Part shown: positions 16,172 to 24,796 of the stretch, piece by piece
How the letters are laid out: each line of letters opens with the position of its first letter
Numbering within the stretch: position 1 is the first letter of the stretch
Assembly: GCA_947085815.1 (NCBI GenBank)
Contig: CAMTXU010000036.1
Coordinates: 17,551-81,550, forward strand
Reading direction: 5' to 3'
DNA from: Fen-1258 sp947085815
GTDB lineage: Bacteria; Bacteroidota; Ignavibacteria; Ignavibacteriales; Melioribacteraceae
DNA: 64,000 nt
Position numbers and translations under genes: made by a program
The notes under the pieces: generated by a model
What the model was told of the DNA's origin: nothing
Databases searched by the model: none
What the model saw: only the letters and a program-made list of their open reading frames with translations

Positions 16172-16230
16172 GTATAGACTTGATTCATCAAGTTTACCAC
16201 AAAATGTAACACGATAAATCGCGTCTTTAC
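16172..16230. repeat. Two degenerate palindromes between convergent genes
   Basis: TAGACTTGATTCATCAAGTTTA (roughly 16174-16195) and GTAACACGATAAATCGCGTC with TTTAC (16206-16230) are both diverged relatives of the palindromes at 1334, 40908 and 63566. They fill the gap between the TM1266-like and AlkD-like genes, where a two-way terminator is expected. Confidence 0.55.
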
Positions 16231-16232
16231 AG

Positions 16233-16910
16233 TTATCGTTTTATTCTATCTAAAATTTTGGGATTGGTCAACTCACGGATTGCATCATTGGCAATCCAAC
16301 GGGCGGATTTTGAATCGAGAGTTAGAATTTCTTTTGCAAGTTTAAGCGCCTCTTTGTTTAGAAACTTACTTCGTTTTCCGATCTGTCGCAACGCCCAGTT
16401 AACTGCTTTCTTTACAAAATTTCTTTCGTCAAGAGAATGTTTTTTTATCAGAGGAAAGAACTGCAGAAAATCTTTGTCGCCCCGCTTCTTATCATGTACA
16501 GCAACATAACAAATCAAAGAAAATCCCGCGCGGCGTATATATTCATTTTTCTTTTCAGACCATTCAATAATTTTTTCAACAGCAAAGGGAGTTTTTCTAA
16601 AAAGATTACTGCATGTACCGTCGCAAATATCCCACGAATTAAAATCGCGAACCCATTTATTCATTTGAAATTTTGTAACAAGTTTCGGGTCGTCAATCAT
16701 CGCCGCAATATGCCGCGCTTCGTGGTAGCCCGTTTCCCACAGCTCAAGTGCAAGCCGATGATTATTTCCTATCTTCTTTGCCATCTTTCGCATGAACGGT
16801 ACATTCAATCCGAATGCTTTTTCAACATTAATTCCGTAACGCGACATTCCTTCTAAGTTTTTGGGATTGGAATGTTTTTTCAATTCAGAGATTATTTGTT
16901 CAATCGTCAT
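16233..16910 (-). CDS. DNA alkylation repair protein, AlkD-like
   Basis: A 225-residue all-helical HEAT-like repeat protein of the AlkC/AlkD DNA glycosylase family, which removes bulky or positively charged alkylated bases. Family blocks seen: LALELWETGYHEARHIAAM (residue ~53), VRDFNSWDICDG (~88, with the Trp-Asp pair that lines the lesion site), YIRRAGFSLI (~125) and ERNFVKKAVNWALRQIGKRS (~162). Length matches AlkD. It is a single gene, with a convergent neighbour downstream. Substrate choice within the family cannot be judged from sequence. Confidence 0.9.
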   Translation of the reverse strand: MTIEQIISELKKHSNPKNLEGMSRYGINVEKAFGLNVPFMRKMAKKIGNNHRLALELWETGYHEARHIAAMIDDPKLVTKFQMNKWVRDFNSWDICDGTCSNLFRKTPFAVEKIIEWSEKKNEYIRRAGFSLICYVAVHDKKRGDKDFLQFFPLIKKHSLDERNFVKKAVNWALRQIGKRSKFLNKEALKLAKEILTLDSKSARWIANDAIRELTNPKILDRIKR

Positions 16911-17111
16911 CGCATTAAAACCATTTTTTGGAGAGAGCGAATTATAACTTGCAAAAGGAAAATAAGAAAGTTTTCTGTTATAGGTTAGCCGATGGTTGTG
17001 GATGTTACTTGATGAGCTTGTTTTTAGTGGAACAATCTTTCAAATCCATCGTAAGGAATAAGCGGTAATATTTCAAATGTAATCAATTTTTCTTTTATAA
17101 TGAGAAAGAAA

Positions 17112-17133
17112 GCGGCATCCGATAGAATGCCGC
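17112..17133 (-). terminator. Intrinsic terminator
   Basis: A perfect 7-bp stem GCGGCAT / ATGCCGC with an 8-nt loop, followed on the minus strand by TTTCTTTCTC. It ends the outer-membrane protein gene 14 bp upstream. Confidence 0.85.
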
Positions 17134-17146
17134 ACTTCTAGTAGTT

Positions 17147-18436
17147 TTAATCGCTTATAATCATTGTTGAACCGCCACCGCCAAAACGAGGATTAATAAA
17201 ATTATTAAAAATAGAGCCGAACGAATAAGAAATTCCGAAGTAAGCGAAATAATTATAATTTGTTTCAAGTTGTCTTCTTCTTAATAGAACTTCCTCAAAA
17301 GTTGCCCCGATAAGCGGAAGTTCAATCTGTTTACCTACTCTGTAATAATTAACATAAAAGTTGAGCGAAAAACCTTTGAATAATCTAAGACTTGCTGAAC
17401 TATACACTCCGTAACCAATGTTGCTAAAATCATCTAAATAATTTTGCATATTTGTACCAATACTAAGACTTCCCCATGGTTCAACTAAAGATAACGATGC
17501 ATCAAGTGTGTGCTGCCACAAGTTTTCTTTTTTCTTAAAATAAAATGTTTCATCAACATACTTGTTATAAGTATGATAGAGCTTGTAATAAATTCTGAAT
17601 TGGTGTACGTTAGATTCCGAATAAGGAAAGACGTTATACTCAATACCTGGTGCGAGTGAAATACTATAATCTATGTTGCTATAAGTTGAAGAATATGCGC
17701 TGCCCCAAATTCCCCAGGACCAATTATTATCTATTGCTTTGATCAGTGATGCGTTTGCATATTGACGTCTAGTAATGTTGGTAATTGTTTGAGTGCCGTC
17801 AGGTGTGTCATATGAATAATTGCTTTCACTATAATTGTTGGAGAGAGAAAAGTTGAGCTTTAAATCTTCAGTTGTTCTGTTGGCAGAAATGGAGTTGCGA
17901 ATTGATGTAGAGTTATAATTTTTTTCACCGCTAAAATTTCCGTTGGAGCTTAACCTATAAACCCAATAATCCCAATCGTCTTTCGGTTGTTCTACCGGTT
18001 GCCGCTGCTTTGGAAAGGAGATATCCATCTGATCGGCAACGGGTGTCCTGGAAAGATATCGGACTAATCCCACTTTAAGCGCCTTTACCATTTTGATTCG
18101 CGATTGATCATCCGAATCTGTCTTATTGACCATAAATTTTACGGTGTCATCAATTCCCGCAAATTTATTGAGTCCGATAAATAGTAATATATAGCTAGTT
18201 CCTCCCGAACCGGTACCCTGAGAAGTATAAAGAACATGAATATCTGCATCCTTTCGGTCGCGCACATAATTAACGATCGGTATTTGTTCTTTTACATAAT
18301 TCATGTCACAGTAGTTGCAATCAACAAAAAGATTTGGAGCGCGTTCCTTTATAAGCACCTGGTCATTTTGTGCAAAAGAGAATGATACTGAGATTAAAAG
18401 AAAAAATAAAATTGATAGGATGATTCTATGCTGCAT
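17147..18436 (-). CDS. Predicted outer-membrane beta-barrel protein
   Basis: About 429 residues. A signal peptide (MQHRIILSILFFLLISVSFS, cut after FAQ) precedes a periplasmic-looking N-terminal domain with a CxxC (FVDCNYCDMNYVKEQIPIVN, mature residue ~20) and RDRKDADIHVL. The rest alternates polar and aromatic residues (SWGIWGSAYSST, FRIYYKLYHTY, FSLNFYVNYYR), the look of a 12- to 16-strand barrel. The frame opens at 18487, but the signal peptide begins at the ATG at 18436, which has GAGGGG upstream. I have seen this N-terminal block in uncharacterised Bacteroidota proteins; there is no known function. Monocistronic with its own terminator. Confidence 0.7.
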   Translation of the reverse strand: MQHRIILSILFFLLISVSFSFAQNDQVLIKERAPNLFVDCNYCDMNYVKEQIPIVNYVRDRKDADIHVLYTSQGTGSGGTSYILLFIGLNKFAGIDDTVKFMVNKTDSDDQSRIKMVKALKVGLVRYLSRTPVADQMDISFPKQRQPVEQPKDDWDYWVYRLSSNGNFSGEKNYNSTSIRNSISANRTTEDLKLNFSLSNNYSESNYSYDTPDGTQTITNITRRQYANASLIKAIDNNWSWGIWGSAYSSTYSNIDYSISLAPGIEYNVFPYSESNVHQFRIYYKLYHTYNKYVDETFYFKKKENLWQHTLDASLSLVEPWGSLSIGTNMQNYLDDFSNIGYGVYSSASLRLFKGFSLNFYVNYYRVGKQIELPLIGATFEEVLLRRRQLETNYNYFAYFGISYSFGSIFNNFINPRFGGGGSTMIISD

Positions 18437-18571
18437 GGTACCCCTCGTATTTAGTTTGGCGATTGGAATAAAAGCATATCCTTCCATTTATTCAATATAA
18501 TAAACGTTACCCGTATACATTTATTGTGTCGTGTAACAAATAGACGCCTGAACTTGCCTTTTGTTGCTTTA

Positions 18572-19132
18572 TCAAAAAGATTTTTTTAGCAAAGAAATTT
18601 GTCCTAAGTGATATGCATTATGCTGGACAAGCCCTAAGATTAATCCTTCAAAAGAAAAGCCGGTACCCAGCGGAATGTTTCTTTCTCCGCCTACAATCTT
18701 CTCCAGCTTTTCTTCCGGAAATTTTTGAACAACTGAAATTAATTTATTTGTAGCGTCATACAAGTTTCGTTTAACTGTATTCCAATACTCTTCGGTGTAA
18801 TTTTCCGGAACCGGCCAATCGCCTATTTGGGGTTCTGAAGGTTTGTTCCCATTAAAGCGGCTAAGAATCTCTTCTGCCCACGCGGTTATGTGAAGTGTTA
18901 ATTCGATTATATTATGTGCCGATGGAATTGGTTTTTGAAATGCTTGTTCAAAAGAAACTCCGGTTAAAATTTCTCTTACCGAACCGCCGTGCCACGCATC
19001 TTCAAAAACGGAGTGGTAGAGTTCTTCTGCTAATTTTTTTGTTCGGTTCAACTTAATTTCATTTATCAATTGATAAATATTTTTTGCCTCATGCAAAATA
19101 AACCGTTGATGCAAGCAAAACAATAAATTCAC
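18572..19132 (-). CDS. DinB family protein
   Basis: About 165-186 residues of the DinB/YfiT-like four-helix bundle. Three histidines expected to bind a divalent metal are placed as in the family: DAWHGGS (residue ~48), ELTLHITAWAEEIL (~82) and GLVQHNAYHLGQISLL at the C-terminus. DinB-like proteins include thiol transferases and hydrolases, and specific activity is unknown here. The only start upstream of the frame's conserved part is a GTG at 19132 without a clear ribosome-binding site; a TTG at 19069, just before NEIKLNR, is an alternative. Minus strand, single gene. Confidence 0.85.
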   Translation of the reverse strand: MNLLFCLHQRFILHEAKNIYQLINEIKLNRTKKLAEELYHSVFEDAWHGGSVREILTGVSFEQAFQKPIPSAHNIIELTLHITAWAEEILSRFNGNKPSEPQIGDWPVPENYTEEYWNTVKRNLYDATNKLISVVQKFPEEKLEKIVGGERNIPLGTGFSFEGLILGLVQHNAYHLGQISLLKKSF

Positions 19133-19212
19133 ATAAATACAAAGTGTAAAAATATTACCCCAATAAATTCACATGACTTGTAATAATTAACATTCCTTCT
19201 TAGAACACAATT

Positions 19213-19680
19213 TTATTTCTTCGGAGTAACTGCAAAAGTTGATGAGCGGATCATTTTCCATTTGCCGTCGTTCTGTTTTTTCATTATTAGAATCCCCTTC
19301 TCATAGGCAAACTGCGCTTTATCGGAAATTGAAGGTTTAAATGCCCACTTTTGCTTAATGCTTACATAAGCAAGATCGCCACCTATTTCAATTTCCAATA
19401 TTTCCATAGTTAGAGTAGCCTTTAGATATTTGTTTTTAAAAACCTTATCGTTTTGCGCTTTGATGCTGCTCACGGTTTGATCATCATAACCAGCATAGAA
19501 ACCAATATAATTATCCGCGTATATAGAAACAGAATTTTCCAAATCCTTCTGGTTATAAGCCCTCATCCATTTGTTCAATTCATCCTTGATCGATATTACA
19601 TCATTTGTTTGCGCTGTGATTGTATCTGAGGCGATTGTTAAAATAAACATTAGGAATAAAAGCGATATATTTTTTTTCAT
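19213..19680 (-). CDS. Exported NTF2-like (SnoaL/DUF4440) protein
   Basis: About 155 residues: a signal peptide (residues 1-23, ending ITAQ) followed by a cone-shaped NTF2-like domain. The first helix IKDELNKWMRAYNQKDLENS and strands GGDLAYVSIKQKW and GKWKMIRSSTFAV are the DUF4440/SnoaL pattern. No catalytic residues can be assigned; such proteins range from isomerases to ligand binders. A TTG two codons earlier exists, but the ATG at 19680 lies six bases after AAGGA and is preferred. Likely periplasmic. No operon partner is evident. Confidence 0.75.
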   Translation of the reverse strand: MKKNISLLFLMFILTIASDTITAQTNDVISIKDELNKWMRAYNQKDLENSVSIYADNYIGFYAGYDDQTVSSIKAQNDKVFKNKYLKATLTMEILEIEIGGDLAYVSIKQKWAFKPSISDKAQFAYEKGILIMKKQNDGKWKMIRSSTFAVTPKK

Positions 19681-20150
19681 AGTCAATCCTTAATTGTGTT
19701 AATCGGATTATTCGGGAAGTGAATCTAAATAATTTTGTATTTAAAAAGGAAATTGAGTTTCGCTCCAGCGGCTTAATCTGAAGAATTCGGCGAGAAACTA
19801 ATATCGCGGTTGTGAGCCGTTGAGGAACATTTGTTTCCAAAATAAAATCCATCCCCCGGCTATAGAGGGATGGATTAGGAGGGATTTATGGGGAATTTGT
19901 ACTGATGTTGACGAATTTACGTTCTTATCAAACATCGTACTCATCAGAAATTCAAAAAAACATCTATTTTATTTTATTCGAATAAACTGATTTTTTGTCT
20001 CTATTGTTTTAGACACCTGAATTAGGAGTCATGGTTTAAGAGTCTTGTGATTTTTTTTAAGAACGCTGTCAACTGCTTAAGTAACTGATTGTAGACAGAT
20101 GAGTGCGTTTTGTTAAGAAGTGAATTATTGAATTTTACTATAGGAATTAT
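19681..20150. other. 470-bp gap without a convincing gene
   Basis: No conserved reading frame. A short minus-strand frame running into the NTF2-like gene (19601-19852) has no protein character. The stretch holds the hairpin at 19846-19876 and otherwise AT-rich sequence, including the 3' side of the PadR gene. No tRNA or riboswitch shape is recognised. Confidence 0.6.
19846..19876 (-). terminator. Strong hairpin, terminator-like on the minus strand
   Basis: A perfect 10-bp stem AATCCATCCC / GGGATGGATT with an 11-nt loop. On the minus strand it is followed by TTATTTTGG, so it could end a long PadR 3' transcript or a small RNA. Confidence 0.5.
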
Positions 20151-20732
20151 CTAAAACATTCTCATATCAAATGGGGATAAATCGGAGATTGTCTGTCTTA
20201 CATTTAACTCCTTAATCAGCTCACGTATGGTTTTTAATTCCGCCTCTATCAAATGCATACGGTGTTTTAACATCGAAAGGCTAGTAAAGGCAATTTTTGA
20301 GGGATCCATTTCAAAGCTGAGAATTTGTTTTCTTATCAGGTAAGAGTTACTTTCGAGCCGCTCAAGTTTTTTCTTCAATTTCATTAAAATTTCGGGTTTA
20401 CTCAAATTGTGCATTAATAAAATGCCTATATCAAAATTTGAGGGTCCATTTACTTCGTCCTCTAAAAAATTTGTAATGGATTCGTGAAGTTCAAACTCCC
20501 CTTCCGGTGTAATGGAGTAGATTGTTTTCTCCGGTAAATTTCCTGTCCGTTCTTGTCTGCCAATTATTAATCTGTGCTTTTTCAAATTATTAATCGTAGC
20601 ATAAACCGTTGAATCAGCCAGAGGCAGCCACTTTCTTGTATTTAGGTGCCCCAGCATCTTTGTTATTTCATAGGGGTTTCTCTCTTTTTCGGATACAATG
20701 CCGAGTATGAGAGCCGCTAATTTTGAAAGCAT
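20151..20732 (-). CDS. PadR family transcriptional regulator
   Basis: A 193-residue repressor-type regulator. The N-terminal winged helix (residues 1-75) has the PadR pattern: LAALILGIVSEKERNPYEI, then DSTVYATINNLKKHRLI (recognition helix) and YSITPEGEFEL (wing). The C-terminal half is a long helical dimerisation arm (Vir_act_alpha_C type) with LKKKLERLESNSYLIRKQIL. PadR proteins usually repress their own and neighbouring genes until a ligand binds. A palindrome 12 bp upstream of the start is a likely operator. Its upstream neighbour on the same strand is the SIR2-like gene, which ends 69 bp before it. Confidence 0.9.
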   Translation of the reverse strand: MLSKLAALILGIVSEKERNPYEITKMLGHLNTRKWLPLADSTVYATINNLKKHRLIIGRQERTGNLPEKTIYSITPEGEFELHESITNFLEDEVNGPSNFDIGILLMHNLSKPEILMKLKKKLERLESNSYLIRKQILSFEMDPSKIAFTSLSMLKHRMHLIEAELKTIRELIKELNVRQTISDLSPFDMRMF

Positions 20733-20744
20733 TCTGAATTTTCC

Positions 20745-20763
20745 ACTACATTATTAATGTAGT
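20745..20763 (-). promoter_or_regulatory. Palindromic operator candidate upstream of padR
   Basis: ACTACATT-ATT-AATGTAGT, perfect 8-bp arms with a 3-bp centre. It starts 12 bp before the PadR start codon and includes the ATGT/ACAT half-sites favoured by PadR proteins. Autorepression is inferred. Confidence 0.55.
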
Positions 20764-20801
20764 ATAAAAATAGAGCAAGGAATAGAATGAATCAATAGAA
20801 A

Positions 20802-21920
20802 TTAAGAAATGATCGAATTTATCAGATTTCCGTCATCAACAAAATTTTCGAATGAAGAGAAAATGAACCTTACATTTTTGCTGAGAGATCGATAGTTCAT
20901 CTCTAATGACTCTTTCTGCCTAGGATTAATTACAATAATTTCTTTATCGGATGTAATCTGTTTTTTAAATAATGCTTTTATATGAACATCGGAACTGGAA
21001 AGTGAATAACCAATAAAAACCACCTTTTTAGATGCCCTGATTTCTCTGGAAGCCTCACTCATTAATTGAGATATGATCGGATGCTCAATAGTCTTAAGAT
21101 ATGAAGGAGGCATAATTAGAGTACGAAAATCCGTCCCGTCGATTGGACATACAAACTCGTACTCGAGGTTGTCCGGATAGGTATAGCCTAAAAATTTGCC
21201 TTTTTTCAAATCAATGGATCTATCCCAAGGAGTAAGAAGTATTTGACTGCAGCAATTACAATATTTCCAGTTAAGGCTGCCATGCACTTTTATAATTTTG
21301 ATGGGTTTCGGATTTTCATGCGCACCAACAGTGACCGGTTCGCGTGGATTAACCCAAAAATTATAATGTTTTAATTCGGGCAATGTCTCATAGTTCATCA
21401 ATGGAATACAATAATCGATATATCCATAACTCTTGAACAAAAAATCGAAGGCTTGTTCTAAAAGTGTATCATAATTCAGAGTGATGATAGATACATTTGA
21501 ATTTTCCCTTTGAATCGCTCTCCAAAATTGGTGGTAATAATGACTTTGTTTGTCCGTTCGTAAATTTACCACGTAGTGAATTAATTTGATCAGGTACTCT
21601 TTTACATCTCTAATTTTTTCATTTGTGTATTTTACACTCAAGCTTTCATTTTGCTGTATAAAATAATCCATAAAACCGAAGACCGCTTCGAGATGGGGAT
21701 ATTGATTCGTTTCCGGATAGAATTCAAAATTATCTTTTATAAATTCGATTACAATTTGCCCTATTTCGGAGTTTTCAATTTCTTTGATTTGCCCGGAAAT
21801 AATCATGGGAAGCATATCTTTTTGCAAAGGAACACCATCGGGGTGTGAAGCGCCTGCGCCCAAAACGAATACAACATCACGGCTTGGCAAGTACCTTAAA
21901 AATTTTTCAAATTGACTCAT
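20802..21920 (-). CDS. Stand-alone SIR2-like domain protein
   Basis: About 372 residues with a sirtuin-type NAD-binding fold (SIR2-like/SIR2_2). VVFVLGAGASHPDGVPLQKD near the N-terminus is the NAD loop, IITLNYDTLLEQAF the NxD region, IKVHGSLNWKYC carries the catalytic His, and KVVFIGYSLSSSDVH the C-terminal nucleotide motif. CNCCSQ and VCPIDG could form a zinc ribbon. No helicase, TPR, STALD or membrane part is attached. Relatives are either deacylases or NAD-degrading effectors of phage defence; the active residues are present, so either is possible. I start at the ATG at 21920; a GTG at 21944 is possible. Confidence 0.8.
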   Translation of the reverse strand: MSQFEKFLRYLPSRDVVFVLGAGASHPDGVPLQKDMLPMIISGQIKEIENSEIGQIVIEFIKDNFEFYPETNQYPHLEAVFGFMDYFIQQNESLSVKYTNEKIRDVKEYLIKLIHYVVNLRTDKQSHYYHQFWRAIQRENSNVSIITLNYDTLLEQAFDFLFKSYGYIDYCIPLMNYETLPELKHYNFWVNPREPVTVGAHENPKPIKIIKVHGSLNWKYCNCCSQILLTPWDRSIDLKKGKFLGYTYPDNLEYEFVCPIDGTDFRTLIMPPSYLKTIEHPIISQLMSEASREIRASKKVVFIGYSLSSSDVHIKALFKKQITSDKEIIVINPRQKESLEMNYRSLSKNVRFIFSSFENFVDDGNLINSIIS

Positions 21921-22070
21921 AATTTTTGTGCCGTTATTAATCACATTAGTCCAATGGAAGACCTATTGTAATGAACAAACTGTTTTACAAGCGGACAGAA
22001 TTCGGTCTGGAAATATAACTTTAATCTGAGAATGGTTCAGAAAAATGATATTAAAAACGAAGAGTAAAAT

Positions 22071-22754
22071 CTATTTATTAATCTCAATAAGAATTAGTTT
22101 TTTGCCCTTTTCATTTCTTACGTTAGTTGGTTTGTAAGATAACTCAAAGACGGTAGATTTTTTGATATGGGCTTTATACTTCAGCTCGGTAGTCTTAAAC
22201 TCATCCATTATATCGCCTCCTTTAATTGCGGCTATATACGCTTTCTCTTTTATTAATGGAAGTGAATAACGGAACAGTATCACTAAGGGTACAGTCGCGC
22301 GGCTTACAATTAAATCGAAGGAGTCGGCATATTTTTGTTTAAACTCTTCGCTCTCAACTCTAGAATTTTCCGCGACAATATTATTGAGTTTAAGATTAGT
22401 AATGAACTCTTGTACTGCCTCAATTTTCTTAGATGTTGAATCTACAAGAATTCCTCTCATAGCAGGACGTGTTATAGCTAAAGGAATACCGGGAAAACCA
22501 CCTCCGGTTCCAATATCCAAAAATTTTGAGACTTTGCTGGGTAGAAATTCGGCTATTAAAGATGAGATGAAAATATGATTTTCGACGATTTTTTGTACAT
22601 CTCTACGAGATATTAAATTGAGTTTGGTATTCTTTTGTGCTACTAAGTTTGCAAAGTGGGCAAGTCGTTCTAGCTGATATTCATCCGGGTTCAGACTATT
22701 TTCCCAGAAGAGCATTTTCAGTTCTCGTAAATACTGCTCTTGTAAATCCAACAA
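22071..22754 (-). CDS. rsmG: 16S rRNA (guanine527-N7)-methyltransferase
   Basis: Methylates G527 in the decoding region of 16S rRNA using SAM; once called gidB. 227 residues. NTKLNLISRRD near residue 42 and the SAM-binding LDIGTGGGFPGIPLAI near 78 are diagnostic, with DSTSKKIEAVQEF and FDLIVSRATVPL following. The frame begins TTGTTG at 22754 with AGAGGG just upstream, inside the gap after mnmG; an internal ATG at 22715 is the alternative. Third gene of the mnmE-mnmG-rsmG unit, 11 bp after mnmG. Confidence 0.95.
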   Translation of the reverse strand: MLDLQEQYLRELKMLFWENSLNPDEYQLERLAHFANLVAQKNTKLNLISRRDVQKIVENHIFISSLIAEFLPSKVSKFLDIGTGGGFPGIPLAITRPAMRGILVDSTSKKIEAVQEFITNLKLNNIVAENSRVESEEFKQKYADSFDLIVSRATVPLVILFRYSLPLIKEKAYIAAIKGGDIMDEFKTTELKYKAHIKKSTVFELSYKPTNVRNEKGKKLILIEINK

Positions 22755-22765
22755 AACCCTCTATT

Positions 22766-24643
22766 TTAACTCTTCAAATATACTAATAAAATAGAAATAT
22801 CAGAAGGAGTAACTCCCGAAATTCTGCCTGCCTGCCCAATCGAACGAGGTTTTATTTTACTTAGTTTCTCTTTAGCCTCGGTCGACAGTGCGTTCAAATT
22901 GCCATAATTCAAATTTAATGGAATTGTTACGTCTTCTAGTCTTTCCATCTTCGCAATCAATTCTTTCTGCCTGCGTATGTAGCCGTCATACTTGATCTCA
23001 ATTTCTAGTTGCTCAATGATTTTGTCGTCACTGAATAATTCTTGAAATGATTGTTCTTCGCCGTTATTAAAGGAATTGATTACTTCCTTGAGGGTTAGCT
23101 CTGGTCGCTTTACAAGCTTATCTATTGTTTCGGAGTTGTTAATCAAAGCCAAATTTTTCGATTCCAATAATCCGTTTATCTGTTTAGGGTGGACATTCTT
23201 GCTCGAAAAAATCTCCTTGTGCTTCGTAATTATAATTTCTCTGTATTTCATCGAATCATACAACGCCTTAGAAACTAGACCAAAGTCAAAACCATTCTGC
23301 ATCAGTCTACGATCAGCATTGTCCTGGCGTAAAACTAATCGATGTTCCGCTAGAGATGTGAACATTCTATACGGCTCCTTAGTAGATTTACGAACAAGGT
23401 CGTCAATTAATACTCCTATGTATGCCTCACTCCGTTTTAGAATAAATTCTGGTCTCTCCTGAATTTTCAATGCAGCGTTTATTCCAGCCACAATTCCTTG
23501 CGCGGCAGCTTCTTCATAGCCAGAGGTGCCGTTAATTTGTCCCGCAAAATAGAGTCCTTCAACTAATTTAGTTTCGAGTGTAAGATCAACCTGATATGGA
23601 GGAAAGTAATCATACTCCACCGCGTACGCAGGACGAACCATCTCGGCATTTTCAAGTCCTTTAATTTTTTGCAGCGCTTCAAATTGTATTTCCGCCGGCA
23701 ACGAAGAGGAAAAACCATTCAGATATATTAAATCTGAGTCCAATCCCTCAGGCTCAAGAAAAAGCTGATGCCTTTCTTTATCTGAAAATCTAACTATTTT
23801 ATCTTCGATCGATGGACAATAACGGGGACCGACACCATCGATAACACCTGTAAAAAGTGGCGATCGATCGAATCCTTTTTCTAAAATTTTATGAACCGTT
23901 TTATCTGTATAAGTGATATGACAACTAACTTGAGGAAGAAAAGGAAATAACTTTTTATCCGTTCTTTGGGAAAAGGGCTGTGGGAATTCATCCCCGGGTT
24001 GTTCGTCAAGAATTTTCCAGTTGATAGAATTTTTTCTAAGTCTTGGTGGTGTTCCGGTTTTTAATCTTCCGGCTACAAATCCCAATTTTAAAAATGATTC
24101 TGTTAAGCCATCGGAAGATTGTTCCCCATAACGCCCTCCTTTTGTGGAGGTCATGCCTGTGTGCATCAATCCATTAAGGAAAGTACCCGAACACAATATA
24201 AGTGCTTTACATTTAATCTCCACTCCTCCTGAAGTCTTGGCTCCGTAGATAATCTTGCCATCCACAAAAATTTCTGAAAGAGAGCTCTCGATTATCTCTA
24301 TTCCCAGTGTTGCCTCAATGACTCTAACAGCTTCTTCTGAATATAATTTTCTGTCAGATTGGCACCTCCCCGCCCAAACTGCAGGCCCTTTAGTTTTATT
24401 TAATATTCTGAATTGAATTCCTGTTTTGTCAGCAATTAACCCCATCATACCGCCAAGAGCATCAATCTCATGAACTAAATGCCCCTTGGCGCTTCCGCCA
24501 ATCGCTGGATTACAGGACATCCTCCCGATTGCATTTTTATCCATAGTGATAAGCGCAACCGAGCAGCCCATTCTGGCAGCGGCAGAAGCGGCTTCAATTC
24601 CCGCATGCCCTCCGCCGACAACAATTACATCAAAACTTCTCAT
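22766..24643 (-). CDS. mnmG: tRNA uridine-5-carboxymethylaminomethyl synthesis enzyme MnmG
   Basis: FAD enzyme that with MnmE modifies U34 of certain tRNAs (formerly gidA). About 625 residues, the usual length. The dinucleotide fold FDVIVVGGGHAGIEAA opens the protein; GGSAKGHLVHEIDALGG, GTFLNGLMHTG, CPSIEDKIVRF (catalytic Cys region) and GQINGTSGYEEAAAQG are hallmark blocks. The frame extends 11 codons further, but the ATG at 24643 is preceded by GGAAGGGAAT and matches the family N-terminus. It lies between mnmE and rsmG; two parS-like sites sit directly upstream. Confidence 0.97.
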   Translation of the reverse strand: MRSFDVIVVGGGHAGIEAASAAARMGCSVALITMDKNAIGRMSCNPAIGGSAKGHLVHEIDALGGMMGLIADKTGIQFRILNKTKGPAVWAGRCQSDRKLYSEEAVRVIEATLGIEIIESSLSEIFVDGKIIYGAKTSGGVEIKCKALILCSGTFLNGLMHTGMTSTKGGRYGEQSSDGLTESFLKLGFVAGRLKTGTPPRLRKNSINWKILDEQPGDEFPQPFSQRTDKKLFPFLPQVSCHITYTDKTVHKILEKGFDRSPLFTGVIDGVGPRYCPSIEDKIVRFSDKERHQLFLEPEGLDSDLIYLNGFSSSLPAEIQFEALQKIKGLENAEMVRPAYAVEYDYFPPYQVDLTLETKLVEGLYFAGQINGTSGYEEAAAQGIVAGINAALKIQERPEFILKRSEAYIGVLIDDLVRKSTKEPYRMFTSLAEHRLVLRQDNADRRLMQNGFDFGLVSKALYDSMKYREIIITKHKEIFSSKNVHPKQINGLLESKNLALINNSETIDKLVKRPELTLKEVINSFNNGEEQSFQELFSDDKIIEQLEIEIKYDGYIRRQKELIAKMERLEDVTIPLNLNYGNLNALSTEAKEKLSKIKPRSIGQAGRISGVTPSDISILLVYLKS

Positions 24644-24684
24644 TAATTCCCTTCCGACAAGGCTCGACCTTGCCAAGACTGATC

Positions 24685-24700
24685 TGTTTCACATGAAACA
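24685..24700. promoter_or_regulatory. parS-like site 1
   Basis: TGTTTCACATGAAACA matches the bacterial chromosomal parS consensus TGTTNCACGTGAAACA at 15 of 16 positions (one central G-to-A). ParB binds such sites to help segregate the origin region. It is 42 bp upstream of mnmG; parA/parB are not in the window. Confidence 0.65.
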
Positions 24701-24778
24701 AGAGCAAGTTACGAAGTACAATGGTTGATGTACGAAGTAAAAAAATCTTCTTCGTATTTCGTCTTTTGTACTTTTCTC
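24701..24778. repeat. ACGAAGTA repeats between the two parS-like sites
   Basis: Direct copies of TACGAAGTA (around 24710 and 24732), followed by the roughly inverse TTCGTATTTCGT and TTGTACTTTTC. The tract can fold on itself and looks like a dispersed intergenic repeat. Confidence 0.4.
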
Positions 24779-24794
24779 AGTTTCACGTGAAATT
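24779..24794. promoter_or_regulatory. parS-like site 2
   Basis: AGTTTCACGTGAAATT has the perfect 12-bp palindrome TTTCACGTGAAA and matches the parS consensus at 13 of 16 positions, with mismatches only at the ends. It lies just after the mnmE stop codon, 94 bp from site 1. Confidence 0.6.
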
Positions 24795-24796
24795 GG

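Noticed and set aside
19601..19852. 83-codon minus-strand frame running into the NTF2-like gene
   Set aside because: No ribosome-binding site or protein-like composition, and it overlaps a supported gene in another frame.
20802..22070. A phage-defence island around the SIR2-like gene
   Set aside because: Neighbours are PadR and the rsmG-mnmG-mnmE housekeeping unit; no helicase, nuclease, TIR, integrase or other defence gene is present.
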